From Sciurus carolinensis (lineage: Eukaryota; Chordata; Mammalia; Rodentia; Sciuridae): a stretch of 64,000 bases of DNA. The stretch spans positions 43,660,741-43,724,740 of the forward strand of contig NC_062213.1 of assembly GCF_902686445.1 (NCBI RefSeq). The letters run 5' to 3'. A program made the position numbers and the translations under genes. The notes under the pieces were generated by a model. That model saw nothing but the letters and a program-made list of their open reading frames with translations. It made no database searches and was not told the origin of the DNA. Each line of letters opens with the position of its first letter. Within the stretch, counting starts at the first letter, position 1. This document shows positions 46,991-57,725 of this stretch, in pieces.

Positions 46991-48251
46991 CTGTTGTTAA
47001 AACTTCTCTTTATGTGGTGTATTCTCATTTCTCCCTGAAACATCATGTATTTTTCCATGCAATGACCTTTTCAATGATTTACTGTGGAAAAAGGAGTTAA
47101 TCAAGTATGAAGCCAAAGAGTGACCTTGTTAAGAACTATTTATTGCCCCTAGAACAATACACTAATTCCTCCTTCACTACTTATTTTATTAAAAAAAATC
47201 AAGTTTTGTTTGACTTTTTTACTAAAAAAATTTTTTACTAAAATTTTACACATTGAATATTCATTGATTTAGAATACAGTATAATCCTTATATTTCTAAT
47301 AAGTGAGTGGGCTTATTTCATCCTGGCACCTTTTAATTTACTAAATATTACATGTTGCCAAAATCTTCTCTCTCTACCCCTCCTTCTTTCTTTTGTGGAG
47401 GAACAATGAGAAAAATAGGACAGTCTGTTTAAATGACATGTGTTTATTTAAAGTTTTACAGTTGCTCAATATCTTAGTATCTCCTGTTATGTAAGACATT
47501 AAATGGATTCTTGATTGTTTTAGCACAATCAACACAATGTTTTAAGTGTTTTTTAAAAGCATTTTACATAATAAAATGTAATAGATTTGTATTTTTTCTA
47601 ATTTTGATCAAATTTCTTATTTGTATTCTTTATGCCTATTTTCTACTTAAAAATTTAAGGGAAATTTTGAAAGTACTGGTTGAGAGTCTGGGTTTTAGAC
47701 TATACATTTTGGACAACATGTTGACTTAAATGAATGTTAGGTGTTTTCTGGTCAGTTTAAAAATGAAAAGAAATGAGAATTCTTTTTCACTTTAAATGGA
47801 CTCATTTATTGTCACTGTTCCAAATCTACCAAAAAAAAAAAAAAAAAAAAAAAGAAAGAAAGAAAGAAAGAGGAGGAAAATAGAAAAAGAAAGAAAATAA
47901 TATAACCCCAGCCCAACTAAATTTTCTCCACCCCCACAACGTAATTGTTCCCTAAACCAAACTCAGACTGGTCTTGGTAGAGGAAATGAGAATCTTTTTT
48001 CTTTTTTTCCCCTTAGTTATATCCTTTAAGTTTAATGTGACTTAGGGGAGTCAAACAGAGAGGAAATTAAGATATATCTAAAAATGTCTTATCACCAGTA
48101 ATCAAATTCAAATGACAATATTAAGAAGATACTATTTCTACCAACTAAATTGGTTAACATGAATGTTCACACAAAATGGTCATAGAAGCTTATTGATAGT
48201 CAAAAGCTGGAAACAGCTCAATCGTTGTTCAGTATTCCATATAATAATAAA
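46991..48251. other. RAD54B: Intronic stretch with A-rich simple repeat
   Basis: A (A)n(GAAA)n run at 47831-47900 is the only clear feature. No supported gene. Confidence 0.55.
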
Positions 48252-48430
48252 GAGCAACTGGGTGTGCTGGCACATACCTGTGATTGCAGCTATTTGGGAG
48301 ACTGGGGTCATTGGATTACAAGTTCTAGGCCAGGCTGCACAACTTAGGGAGATTCTGTCAACATAAAAAGGGCTGGATATGTAGCTCAGTAGTAGAGCAA
48401 CCCTGGGTTTAATCCCTGGTACTACAAAAA
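48252..48430 (+). mobile_element. B1-ID composite SINE
   Basis: aactgggtgtgctggcacat head to ggatatgtagctcagtagta and a short A tail. Confidence 0.87.
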
Positions 48431-48642
48431 TAAGCTGTTGCTTATCTTAAAAACATATCAGGTAGGAGAAACCAATCTTGAAAGTTTGTATACTGGATTA
48501 TTCCATATATTGTATATTCTCGGAAAACTAAAGCTATATTTATGGAAAACAGCTCAGTAATTGCTGGGTTGGTGGGTAGGGTGAGCATGTAGCATGGAAG
48601 AGTCTTATGGGGTGGTGGAAGTAATTATTTCTTGATCATGGC

Positions 48643-48796
48643 AGTTACAGGAATCTGTGTAGAAAGATTCATATATAAAATTTGTAGAACTACATCAAGA
48701 AAAAACAAGTTTTACTGCATGGCAGTTACATGAATCTATGTAGAGAGATTCATATATAAAATTTGTAGAACTATATAAAAAAGTTTTACTGTATGA
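48643..48796 (+). repeat. Tandem duplication of about 77 bases, two copies
   Basis: ggcagttaca-gaatct-tgtag, attcatatataaaatttgta and agttttactg occur twice in the same order. The second copy lacks about 10 bases (gaaaaaaca region). Confidence 0.88.
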
Positions 48797-49356
48797 AATA
48801 TTAAAAAATAGAAAAAAGTTGGTAAAGATGATATATTGTGCTGATGTATGTGTAGTGAAGTAGGCACTCTTGGTGGGAATATCATTGATACAACCTTTTT
48901 TGGAGAAAAATTTGCTTTCAAAAAGCAAAAGTTTTAAATTCTGATAAAATTCAATTTACAGGTTTTATTTCATATTGTTGTGTTCTAAAAAACATGTGCC
49001 TACCCCAGCATTGGAAATATTTTCTCCTGTTTCCTGTTAGCAGTTTTTCATTTTAGATTTTACATTTAGGTTTATGATTCATTTTAAGTTCAATTTTGAG
49101 GCTTAATGGTTGACTTATTTTTTCCAAATTGATATCCAGTTATTCTATCAACATTTGTTGAAAAGACTTTCTTCTTTTCTCCATTGAGTTTGTTTCACCA
49201 TTTTTATTGGAGATACATGACTAGACGTCTGAGTCTTTCTGACTACTCTTTCATTGCATTGAACTATGTTCAATTTTTTTGGCCAATACCAAACTATTTT
49301 GATTCTTGTAGCATTTTAGTAAACTTCCAACTTTCGTTCTTTTAAAAAATTGCTTT

Positions 49357-49460
49357 GGCAGCTGGAAATGTAGCACAATGGTAGAGTGTTTGCCTAGCAT
49401 ATGTGAGACCTTGAATTCAGTCCTCAGGACCACAGAATAACAAATAAATAAAGTAGTTTT
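49357..49460 (+). mobile_element. ID SINE
   Basis: gcagctggaaatgtagcaca head and ataacaaataaataaagtag tail, inside older L1 sequence. Confidence 0.82.
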
Positions 49461-49600
49461 GAGTATTAGATTCTTTGCATTTCCATATGGATTTTCAAGG
49501 TAACTTAATTAATTTCTATCAAAAGTATCCTGGGATTTTGATTGGTATTGTGTTGACGTGTATCTACCATTTTGGAGAAAATTGCTCTTTTATTTCGGAG

Positions 49601-49790
49601 GCGGGGGAAGGATACTGGGGATTGAAACCAGAGAATTTCACCATTGAGCTATACTTCCCAGTCCTTTTTATATTTTATTTTGAGACAGAGTCTTGCTGAG
49701 TTGTTGAGGTTTACCTCAAACTTGTGATTTTCCTGCCCGAGTCTCCTGAGTATCTGGGATTATAGTTGTACACCACCAGGTCAAGATGAA
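49601..49790 (-). mobile_element. B1-ID composite SINE, diverged
   Basis: gatactggggattgaaacca to gggattatagttgtacacca. Confidence 0.82.
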
Positions 49791-49881
49791 AATTGTCATA
49801 TTAACCAAATTGAATGTTACAATGCATAAAGTAGATGCTTTTTTAATTTAGATTTTGATTTGTTATTTTACATATATATAT

Positions 49882-50080
49882 TTAATTTTTTTTATTTTTA
49901 AGACTGCGTTTGATTCATTGTACACAAATGGGGTACATCTTTTTGTTTCTATGGTTGTACACTATGTAGATTCATACCATTCGTCTAATCATACATGTAC
50001 ATAGGGTCATGATGTCTGTCATCATTCCCTATGTTCCACTATGCTTCATACTCCCTTCCTCTCACTTCCCTTATATTTTT
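49882..50080 (-). mobile_element. L1 3' UTR fragment
   Basis: T-rich start then gtacacaaatggggtacatc and the 3' UTR to about 50080, where the insertion is truncated. Confidence 0.82.
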
Positions 50081-50315
50081 TGACTTGTTAATTTTTTTCA
50101 GAAAAGCTCGTTAATTTTTTTCCATAGAAGACTTGGATACTTTTTATTTTTTAAGTATTCATGTGTGAGTTTTCTGTTTTTAGAGTTATTGGGAATGGAA
50201 ATTTTAAAATTTCATTTTCTGATTTCTTGCTAGTTGGGAACAATTTATTTTTGCCAATGAACCTTACATCTTGTGATCCTGCTAAATTTGTTTTATAAGA
50301 TCTAGTCAGTTTTTA

Positions 50316-50329
50316 GAACATAGACTTTT
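50316..50329. repeat. Left target-site duplication of the U6-L1 insertion
   Basis: gaacatagactttt, identical to 51477-51490. Confidence 0.93.
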
Positions 50330-51368
50330 TTTTTTTTATTATAAAATTGTAAACAAATGGGATACATGTTGTTTCTCTGTCTGTACATGGCGTAAAGGCA
50401 TACCATTTGTGTAATCATAAATCTACATAGGGTAATGTTGTTTGATTCATTCTGCCATTTTTTCCCCTTCCCCCCTCCCCTCCAACCCTTCCCCTCCATC
50501 TATACAGTCCTTCCTTCCTCCATTCCTGCCCCCCTCCCTAAACCCAACTCCAACCCCAACACTAACCCTTCCCACCCCCCATTATGTGTCATCATCCACT
50601 TATTAGCGATATCATTCTTCCTTTGGTTTTTTGAGATTGGCTTATCTCACTTAGCATGATATTCTCCAGTTTCATCCATTTGCCTGCAAATGCCATAATT
50701 TTATCGTTCTTTATGGCTGAGTAATATTCCATTGTATATATATACCACATTTTCTTTATCCATTCATCAATTGAAGGACATCTAGGTTGGTTCCACAATC
50801 TGGCTATTGTGAACTGAGCAGCTATGAACATTGATGTGGCTGTATCTCTGTAATATGCTGATTTTAAGTCCTTTGGGTATAGGCCAAGGAGTGGGATAGC
50901 TGGGTCAAATGGTGTTTCCATTCCAAGTTTTCTAAGGAATCTCCACACTGCTTTCCAGAGTGGCTGCACTAATTTGCAGCCCCACCAGCAATGTAAGAGT
51001 GTACCTTTCTCCCCACATCCTCGCCAACACCTGTTGTTGGTTGTATTCTTGATAATTGCCATTCTAATTGGGGTGAGATGGAATCTTAGGGTGGTTTTGA
51101 TTTGCATTTCTCTTATTACTAGAGATGTTGAACATTTTTCCATATGTTTGTTGATTGCTTGTATATCTTCTTCTGTGAAGTGTCTATTCATTTCGTTAGC
51201 CCATTTGTCGATTGGATTATTTACATTCTTGGTGTAGAGTTTTTTGAGTTCTTTATAGATTCTGGAGATTAGCGCTCTATCTGAAGTATGATTGGCAAAG
51301 ATTTTCTCCCACTCTGTAGGCTCTTTCTTTGCATTGCTGATAGTTTCCTTTGCTGAGAGAAAGCTTTT
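50330..51368 (-). mobile_element. 5'-truncated L1 joined to U6 snRNA
   Basis: On the minus strand the ORF2 C terminus runs from 51368 to the stop at 50592-50594, then a 3' UTR with a C-rich (G-rich on the element strand) part at 50455-50580 and an A tail ending at 50330. The protein part is intact, with a [11 protein letters not shown] start, the cysteine-rich CWRGC...LHCWWGC motif and the [11 protein letters not shown] motif near the end. The reverse-transcriptase and endonuclease domains are missing, so it cannot move by itself. Its 5' end is fused to U6 with no filler. The intact frame implies a recent insertion. Confidence 0.95.
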
Positions 51369-51418
51369 AAAAATATGGAACGCTTCACGAATTTGCGTGT
51401 CATCCTTGCGCAGGGGCC

Positions 51419-51449
<31 letters not shown>

Positions 51450-51482
51450 TAGTATATGTGCTGCCGAAGCGAGCACGAACAT
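50592..51482 (-). CDS. Chimeric open frame across U6 and L1 ORF2 (296 codons)
   Basis: The frame opens at an ATG whose bases (51480-51482) lie in the target duplication. It reads 36 codons of U6 sequence and continues without a break into about 258 codons of the L1 ORF2 C terminus. The extra A in U6 makes it 108 bases, a multiple of three, and keeps the frame. The C-terminal part has the cysteine-rich region that binds RNA in L1 ORF2p. There is no evidence of a promoter or of expression, and it may simply be a young insertion that has not yet decayed. Confidence 0.5.
51369..51476 (-). pseudogene. RNU6: Complete U6 snRNA sequence, 5' half of a U6-L1 chimera
   Basis: On the minus strand the whole U6 spliceosomal RNA is present, from gtgctcgcttcggcagcaca at 51476 to the terminal ccatattttt at 51369. 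It includes the acagagaagattagcatgg core that pairs with the 5' splice site and U4. It is 108 bases against the usual 107, because of one extra A in the ctaaaattgg region. Upstream lies a target duplication, not a U6-type PSE/TATA promoter, so transcription as a real snRNA is unlikely. The exact 5' end and direct joining to L1 show a template switch during L1 reverse transcription. Confidence 0.96.
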
Positions 51483-51490
51483 AGACTTTT
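51477..51490. repeat. Right target-site duplication of the U6-L1 insertion
   Basis: gaacatagactttt directly abuts the U6 5' end. Confidence 0.93.
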
Positions 51491-51610
51491 GTAAGAAAAA
51501 TTTTTTTATTTCATGGTCCTAGTACTTTCTAATCAGGAGACAATAATATTTAATGACGTTTAGTCTCATTCATACCTTGCTGTTACATGTGTTCTTGTCT
51601 TTGAAAACAG
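51491..51610. repeat. Copy A of a second local duplication
   Basis: From acatagacttttgtaagaaa (51480 on) to gctgttacatgtgttctt it matches 53336-53480 in order and orientation; copy B has an extra 25-30 bases in the middle. Confidence 0.8.
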
Positions 51611-51675
51611 TCATGTTATCTGCAGATAGGTACAGTTTTATTTCTTCCTTGTTATTCTTTTGCTTTTGAAGTTTT

Positions 51676-51771
51676 TTTTTTTTTTTTTTTTTTTTGCGGT
51701 GCTGGGGATTGAACCCAGGGCCTTGTGCTTGTGAGGCAGGCACTCTGCCGACTGAGCTATATCCCCAGCCC
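51676..51771 (-). mobile_element. ID SINE, young copy
   Basis: Long uninterrupted A tail, near-consensus body, perfect 16-bp repeats ttgcttttgaagtttt at 51660-51675 and 51772-51787. The flanks are old L1 sequence. Confidence 0.95.
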
Positions 51772-51787
51772 TTGCTTTTGAAGTTTT

Positions 51788-53103
51788 AATGGTCATAATG
51801 CAATGACTAGGACAGTGTTGAATAGAAGTGATCATTCTTATTCCTTGTATTAGGATATTTCCTTTTTCTCATTTAAATAAATGATACATTTTAAAAAGTT
51901 AAAATTTATTTGGTTTTTGTTAAATTGTATTGTTTTGATGGCTTCCTTGGATTAGGTGTGTATTAGGTAGAAGTCATAGTAAAAGACCCTTTGGTAATGT
52001 GGCAATTAGATTTTGTCATCTTCAGCTAGACTAACTTTTGCCTAGTCATTGAAAATATAGTGTACACAAGTTAGGTGAGAAGCAGGAGCTAGGATTCAGT
52101 ATGAGGGTCTGTATTTCTCATGACAGGCTTGTTGGTATTTTGTGTCTGATCTGTAACTGCCAAGGGGAAAAGAAAGGACATAAGGTCAAACGGGAAGTTT
52201 TGTCAAGTATAGTTTGAATTAACATGCTATAGTATAGTAATTTTGCTTCAGAATATTAAAAGACACCATTATTTAGAAAATTATACATTTGTGCCTTCAG
52301 TCTATTATACCACTATTTTCTGTTTTAATTTTTTGTGTCATTTTAAAATTGAGATATGGCAGAGGGAGGAGGAGTGGCCCTTCCATCTCCAAGTAAATGG
52401 GGAAGAGGGTCTCTGAAACCTTTCAGAGATTTCCTCTGGAACTTGAGAAGCTGGTGTGTGACTTGCCAAGAAAGGTTTAAAACCAGGGGACTGTGCCTGG
52501 AAGTGATCCTGATTGCATAAGGATAAAGACCAGTGGGTTGAGTGGTGCTTCCTCTGACAGTGGATGAGGCCCTGTGGATTTACCTGGGAGCTAAATTTGG
52601 TGTTGGCAGGAACCAGCTTGATTTCCTCTCCCCAGAGGATGGCCTGGGTTTGTGAAGGGCAGAGGATCTTCAAATTCTAACTATATTGTATGGGAACAAA
52701 GTTATTTAAATAGTTTTAAAATGGGAATCAACAGAAAAATGTAACTTTTTTAGTTTTTGCTTGTACCACAGCCAATTTAGAGAGCCTTTGATCGAATAGC
52801 TAGGAAGTATAGATCCAGGGCATTTGTTCTTTAATTTTTGTACATTATTTAAATAATTTTAAGAAACATTAATAATTAATTTCCCCCTGCATCATCTTAC
52901 ATCAAATATTAAATTAAGATGTTGAAAATAAATAAAATTTAAATATAAATAAATGTAATAAAAAGATTGCTCTTAAATGGTCAGTTTGGTGATTTTTCTT
53001 AATTGTATACACCCACGTAACTATCACTTATAACAAGTTCTCTCCTGCTTCTTTCCAATCAGTTCCCTCAACTCCATAAGCAGCAATCACTGGTTTCTTT
53101 CTT
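51788..53103. other. RAD54B: Intronic stretch, unassigned
   Basis: 51788-51860 continues an old L1 fragment. 52340-52680 is GC-richer and has a 111-codon minus-strand frame that I do not recognise. Confidence 0.45.
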
Positions 53104-53231
53104 TTTTTAAAATACGTATGTATTTTAGTTGATGATGAACCTTTATTTATTTTATATGCAGTGCTGAGAATCAAACCCAGTGCCTCACACACACTAGGCA
53201 AGTGCTCCACCATTGAGCTACAACCCCAACT
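53104..53231 (-). mobile_element. ID SINE, long-tail subfamily
   Basis: T-rich tail, gcagtgctgagaatcaaacc, gagctacaaccccaac end. Confidence 0.85.
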
Positions 53232-53335
53232 GTAACCGCTGATTTCTGTAGGTTAGTTTTCATGATGCTGGAGTATTTTCTGTGTTAGACTGTATGTTTC
53301 CATATAGTGATACTGGAAGTGTTTTTGAGAGAAAA

Positions 53336-53480
53336 ACATAGACTTTTGTAAGAAAACACTTTTTTATTTCCTGATCCTGTACTACTAAATTCTCAAACTG
53401 ATTACTTTCTAATCGGGAGACAATAGTATTTTAATGAAGTTTAGTCTCATTCCTACCTTGCTGTTACATGTGTTCTTATT
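53336..53480. repeat. Copy B of the second local duplication, with the uninterrupted insertion site
   Basis: aacatagacttttgtaagaaa reads straight through here, whereas in copy A this site holds the U6-L1 insertion. Confidence 0.78.
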
Positions 53481-53489
53481 TGAAAAATA

Positions 53490-54175
53490 TTTCATAGTAC
53501 ATGATCCATCAATTCTACTTTTAGATGTATAATAAATGATTTCCAAAAAGAAATTAGTATTTTGCACTCCCACATTCACTTCAGTAATATTCACAGTAAC
53601 CAAGATATGGAATCAAACTAAGTGTCCATCAGTAGATCAATGGATAAAGAAAATATGGTATATACACAATGGAACGCTATTCAGCCTTTCAAAAGAAGGA
53701 AAACCATAGACTGGGAATTTAGCACGTGCAAAGACCTTAGGCTGACCCCCAGCTCCTAAATAAATAAACATCCTGTCATTTGGGACTGCATAAATGAACC
53801 TAGAGGACATTTTGCTGAGTAAAATAAGTGAAGCACAGAAAGACAATTTCAGTATGATCTCACATATGGAATCAAAAATATAATAATAAAATTCATGGAG
53901 AATAGAGGGATGGGGTAGGGCTGGGGGATTGGTAAGATGTTGGTGAAAAGATACAAATTTCAGTTAAGAAGGAATAAGTTCAGAGATTGTAAAACATGGT
54001 GTTTGTAGTTAATAAAAAATACTGTATTCTTGAATAATACTATTAAAGTAAATTTCAAATGTTTTCACTATGAAAAAATGTGAGGTATTCCATATTGTAT
54101 ACAATATATCAAAACAGCATGTTGTATACCATAAATATATACATTTTTGTTAATTACACAATAAGCAAAGAAAAG
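53490..54175 (+). mobile_element. Old L1 tail
   Basis: ggataaagaaaatatggtat and acatatggaatcaaaaatat are old L1 ORF2/3' landmarks in the plus orientation. An ID-like fragment interrupts at about 53700-53770. Confidence 0.7.
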
Positions 54176-54589
54176 AAAAATATAGGTTTTTATTTCAGAG
54201 TATTACTCTATAATAGTATTATACTTTCCGTCAGATTATCATGTCACTGTTAATTTAGGTATTTTTCCATGTTATAGACATAGAAATAATAACTTTGTAG
54301 AGTTCCAAAATGTTTACAGTGATTATTGTCATTCTACTGCAGTTACGTTTATTAAACTTACCTATGATAAGAAATTTACCTTCATTGTATTCATGGTAAT
54401 GCTAGCAGCTGGCATTTGAACTTTTTAGTTTCTAAAATGCTAACATGAGCATAATCAAATATTCTCATACTATTTAATACAATCTGACTTTCTTGTACCT
54501 TTTTTTTTGTTTGCATGACCTTAATACTTAAACATTGAAGTCATCTCTAATAATGTGGTTTTATTTTTGTTTTATTTTGATTCATTTAG

Positions 54590-54775
54590 CTCCTAAAGAA
54601 GTAACAGAGTTCATGGGACAAGAAGAGGAATCTGATAGCCTCATTAAATATTTTAATGTTGTTTGGTGTAAACCTTCAAAGAAAAAACATAAAAAGTGGG
54701 AAGGTGATGCTATTCTTATTGTAAAAGGAAGGTCATTTACATTGAAAGATTTGGAAGGCAAAGACATTGGAAGAG
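54590..54775 (+). CDS. RAD54B: RAD54B exon 4: residues 101 (part) to 162
   Basis: The acceptor ttcatttag ends at 54589; the donor is agag|gtattg at 54775/54776. The exon's CT completes codon 101 as Ala. It encodes a Glu/Asp-rich patch, then YFNVVWCKPSKKKHKKWEGD: the aromatic YF/VVW segment (121-126) and the basic KKKHKKW cluster (131-137), then GKDIGR. This is the conserved N-terminal part of RAD54B. The basic cluster could serve as a nuclear-localisation or DNA-contact site (inference). It ends on one G of a Gly codon. Confidence 0.95.
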
Positions 54776-55405
54776 GTATTGTGATATTACCTAATGTTTA
54801 TGATTTGATCTAAAATTTGTATGTTTTTGATTATTAAAATTTAATTGGGCTTTATAAAGTTCATACTCATGCCTTAACTGTATATGATACATAAATTATT
54901 TCGTATTGATTAGTGATCCTAACAATCTTAGGATCTATGCTGATTGTATAAGCCAGATTCTACTTATGGTTTCATTTTTTTCCAAAGTGGTCAGACAATT
55001 AATACAGTTATTTTGTCATTCTTTTGAGATTAAGCAGTTTATGTTGATATGCTTTTTCCTCCTTTTTTTTTCTTTTTGCAGAATGATTAGTGATTAAAAG
55101 GTATTAGTGATTAAAAGATATCAAGAGTTGAATAATACACTTTCAGTGCTATGCAAGAAAATTTTGAGAAACAGAGTGAGGAATAATGGTCAGGCTTGAC
55201 ATAGATTAACACATCTAAATTAGAGGTCATCACCATTTGTATTATAAAATGTTGCCAGTATAATTGGCACTAATACAGGTTAGCCTATACGTTCAAAATG
55301 CTTAATATTATAGTTTTTTGCCTTGCCTCCTGTACAGTTTTGAGTATGGCCAAATTATAAAATATGTTTCATATGTTAATTCCTTCACTTAAAAATATTG
55401 TTTGT

Positions 55406-55490
55406 AGGGCTAGAGATGTGGCTCAGTGGTTAATTGCCCCTGGGTTCAATCCCTGGTACCAAAAAAAAAAAAAGAAAGAAAGAAAAAAAA
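55406..55490 (+). mobile_element. ID half of a composite SINE
   Basis: gggctagagatgtggctcag head and an A-rich tail with gaaa units. Confidence 0.85.
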
Positions 55491-56197
55491 AATCTTCAGT
55501 TTGTAGTTTTTAGTAACTTATGTGTACCACTATGCTAGAAGTAAAGAATTAAAGATTATTTTAATTTATAGTTTACTGGGGGCAATGCAATTAATAATTA
55601 GGAAACAATAAGATAATTGTTTCAATGAATTTTTATTAGGTGTAGTGAGAACATAAAAGGACCATTTAACTTAACCTAGGACACTTAGGGATAAGTCTCA
55701 TCAGATTTACTGTTTAAGGAATATATATTGAAGGTAAGTAATTGGGAGGTCATGTGAAAAGGTCTTGTGTAAATGGAAGAGCATATGCAAAAGTACAGAA
55801 GGCATGAAAGAATTGAAACTAGTTCAGGGTTTCAGAAATGTAGTATATAAAGGGCAGTGACAGTGATAAGGTTGAAACTGAACTAAATGATCTGCAACAG
55901 AATTTTAATTTATTATAAAAATAGGGGACAGCCACTATGTATACAATATTGTATTTAGTAAATAGAGGACAGAACTCATTTCATGTTGTTAAAGTAGATT
56001 GGGGCTAGGTTTTTAGAGAATTTGTTCATGCAGTGGTGTTGCTTTTTTTTTTTTTAATTCTAAATCCATCCAGAGAGGTACAATTCTCAAAATTACTCTG
56101 GAATATCTTACTCATAAAGTATAGTATACATAATTTTTTTTATGTATAGTTTATAATAAAATGATCTTTCATTTGCAGGTACAAAAATTAAGTTAAA

Positions 56198-56340
56198 CTA
56201 GTGGGTTTTTAACCCTGGTTGTATAAGTAGAACCAACTGAGGTGCTTTAAAAATGCTAATGCCTGGGCTCTAACATCTGTGGCTCTAATTTATTTCATGA
56301 ATAGGTAAAGGGACTGGTCATAGGTGTGTTTTAGGTTTGT
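56198..56340 (+). mobile_element. hAT-Charlie (MER5-like) fossil
   Basis: gtttttaaccctggttgtat and aaaaatgctaatgcctgggc match MER5-like ends and middle. Confidence 0.6.
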
Positions 56341-56601
56341 AGATGATTCAAATATCCAGTCATGTGAACCAGTTGTAAACAATAAAGGGATTATATTGGT
56401 TTTCAAAATAAAACATCTAACTATAGGACTTGGCTTTCCTAATTACAGCATTAATAAGAGTATTAACTGTGAGCTAATTGTGCAAGTTACTACCCATAAA
56501 CAAGCAGATTTCCTTTGAAATAATTGGATATATGGGATTTAAGTTTGCTATAGGGATAGACGCTAAGAAAACAAAACTGGAACACTAGAATTATTGGTAA
56601 C

Positions 56602-57265
56602 TGTGTGAAGCGAGCAGCACCGCAGCGCTTCTTTGTCTTGAAGGGCAGCTAGACTTCTCTGAGTTGCCAATCAGAGGACGACGAGACGTACGGGATTGAG
56701 GACACGATCACACGGAGATGGCAAACCAACGAATGGTTTATTTTATGATGCTCTCTCACACACAGGGGGGCACGCCAGCCGGCTTAATGACCTGACCGTG
56801 ACCGTGCGCAGACGGTCTCGGAGCAGGTATTAGCCCCAAGCAGGGTTACAATCCGGGGTTTTTATATGTTTCACACAGGGCATATCTTATCTACCACACA
56901 CAGCTTAGTACTTTATCTAGTCCTACAGCTTAGGGTTGCCTAATTTGCATAATTAGTATCAGTGCACTCCTCTTAGTACTTTATCTAGTCTTACAGCTTA
57001 GGGTTACCTAATTTGCATAACTAGTATCAGTGCACTCCTCTTAGTCTGAGCTTAGAGAGCTCTTGTTTTACATTTGCAAAGCACTCCTCCTGGCCTGAGC
57101 TTTAGAGAGCTCTTGTTTTACATTTACAAAGCACTCCTCCTGGCCTGAGCTCAGAGAGCTCTTATTTTACATTTATAAAGCTCTGTTTTACATTTATAAA
57201 TCTTTGCTCCATTCACTGTGATAAGGCAGTGAGGCTCAATGGCCACTATTATACAATATCCAGCA
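56602..57265 (-). mobile_element. Solo ERVK/IAP-like LTR
   Basis: A 664-bp block with TG...CA ends, GC-richer and more CpG-rich than its surroundings. Read on the minus strand, U3 begins at 57265. A TATA box (tataaaaa, about 56860-56868) and a polyadenylation signal AATAAA (56737-56742) follow in the right order and spacing for U3-R-U5. U3 has two direct repeats of about 68 bases (56905-57040), each with an octamer motif atgcaaat, and about three 45-base repeats (57045-57180). The flanks ggtaac and ggaaaa are at best a degraded 6-bp duplication. No internal viral genes. Confidence 0.8.
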
Positions 57266-57564
57266 GGAAAACAAAATGAATTACAGGGTGGAAAACAAAG
57301 GGACAGTTAAGAAAGTCTTCTGAAGAGATCTTTGAAAGGGTCATTACTATGGACCAATATAAAGTAAGAAATCCTGGAATTAAAAAATGTTAAAGATGTC
57401 CTCAAATTCTTATTCTTGTCTTCCATTTTCATGTAAAACTAGGATTCTATAAGAATAAAATATAAAACTATAATCTTCATTTATGTGGAGAGGTCAAGAC
57501 CATTGCTGAATCAGAATGGAGTGAAGGGACATCACTAAGCACATTCAGAACGTCAACCAAGCAC

Positions 57565-57725
57565 AGGTTGAGCATTCCATATCAAAATGCCTGGGACCAC
57601 GGTGCTTCAGATTTTTTTTTTCCTGGTGTTCTTGTGTAATATTTATGTAAAGCTTTACTTTTTCTCCGTACCTACTCTGAAAACCCAAAATATGAAATAT
57701 TCCACAATCTGAAACTTTCTTTTAT
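57565..57725 (+). mobile_element. Mariner-like DNA-transposon fossil, left part
   Basis: ggttgagcattccatatcaa at the left end and acaatctgaaactttc near 57705. The same type as 29107-29412. Confidence 0.5.

Larger units (their letters stand above)
11744..54589 (+). other. RAD54B: RAD54B intron, 42.8 kb, containing the whole FSBP coding region
   Basis: The intron runs from gtaagac at 11744 to ttcatttag at 54589. It carries FSBP in the same orientation and most of the mobile elements of the window. Its flanking exons join in phase 1. Confidence 0.9.

Noticed and set aside
51369..51476. Functional U6 snRNA gene
   Set aside because: No PSE or TATA can be expected upstream, because the 5' flank is a target-site duplication, and the 3' end runs into L1. 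A single-base insertion is also present.
50974..51522. Plus-strand frames over the U6-L1 chimera
   Set aside because: They are antisense shadows of the L1 ORF2 tail and U6.
52338..52673. 111-codon minus-strand frame in a GC-richer patch
   Set aside because: No recognised domain, no splice or promoter context. It might be an old repeat; left unassigned.
1566..55490. Many B-box-like tRNA signals as tRNA genes
   Set aside because: They belong to ID and B1-ID SINEs with A tails and target duplications, not to folded tRNA genes.
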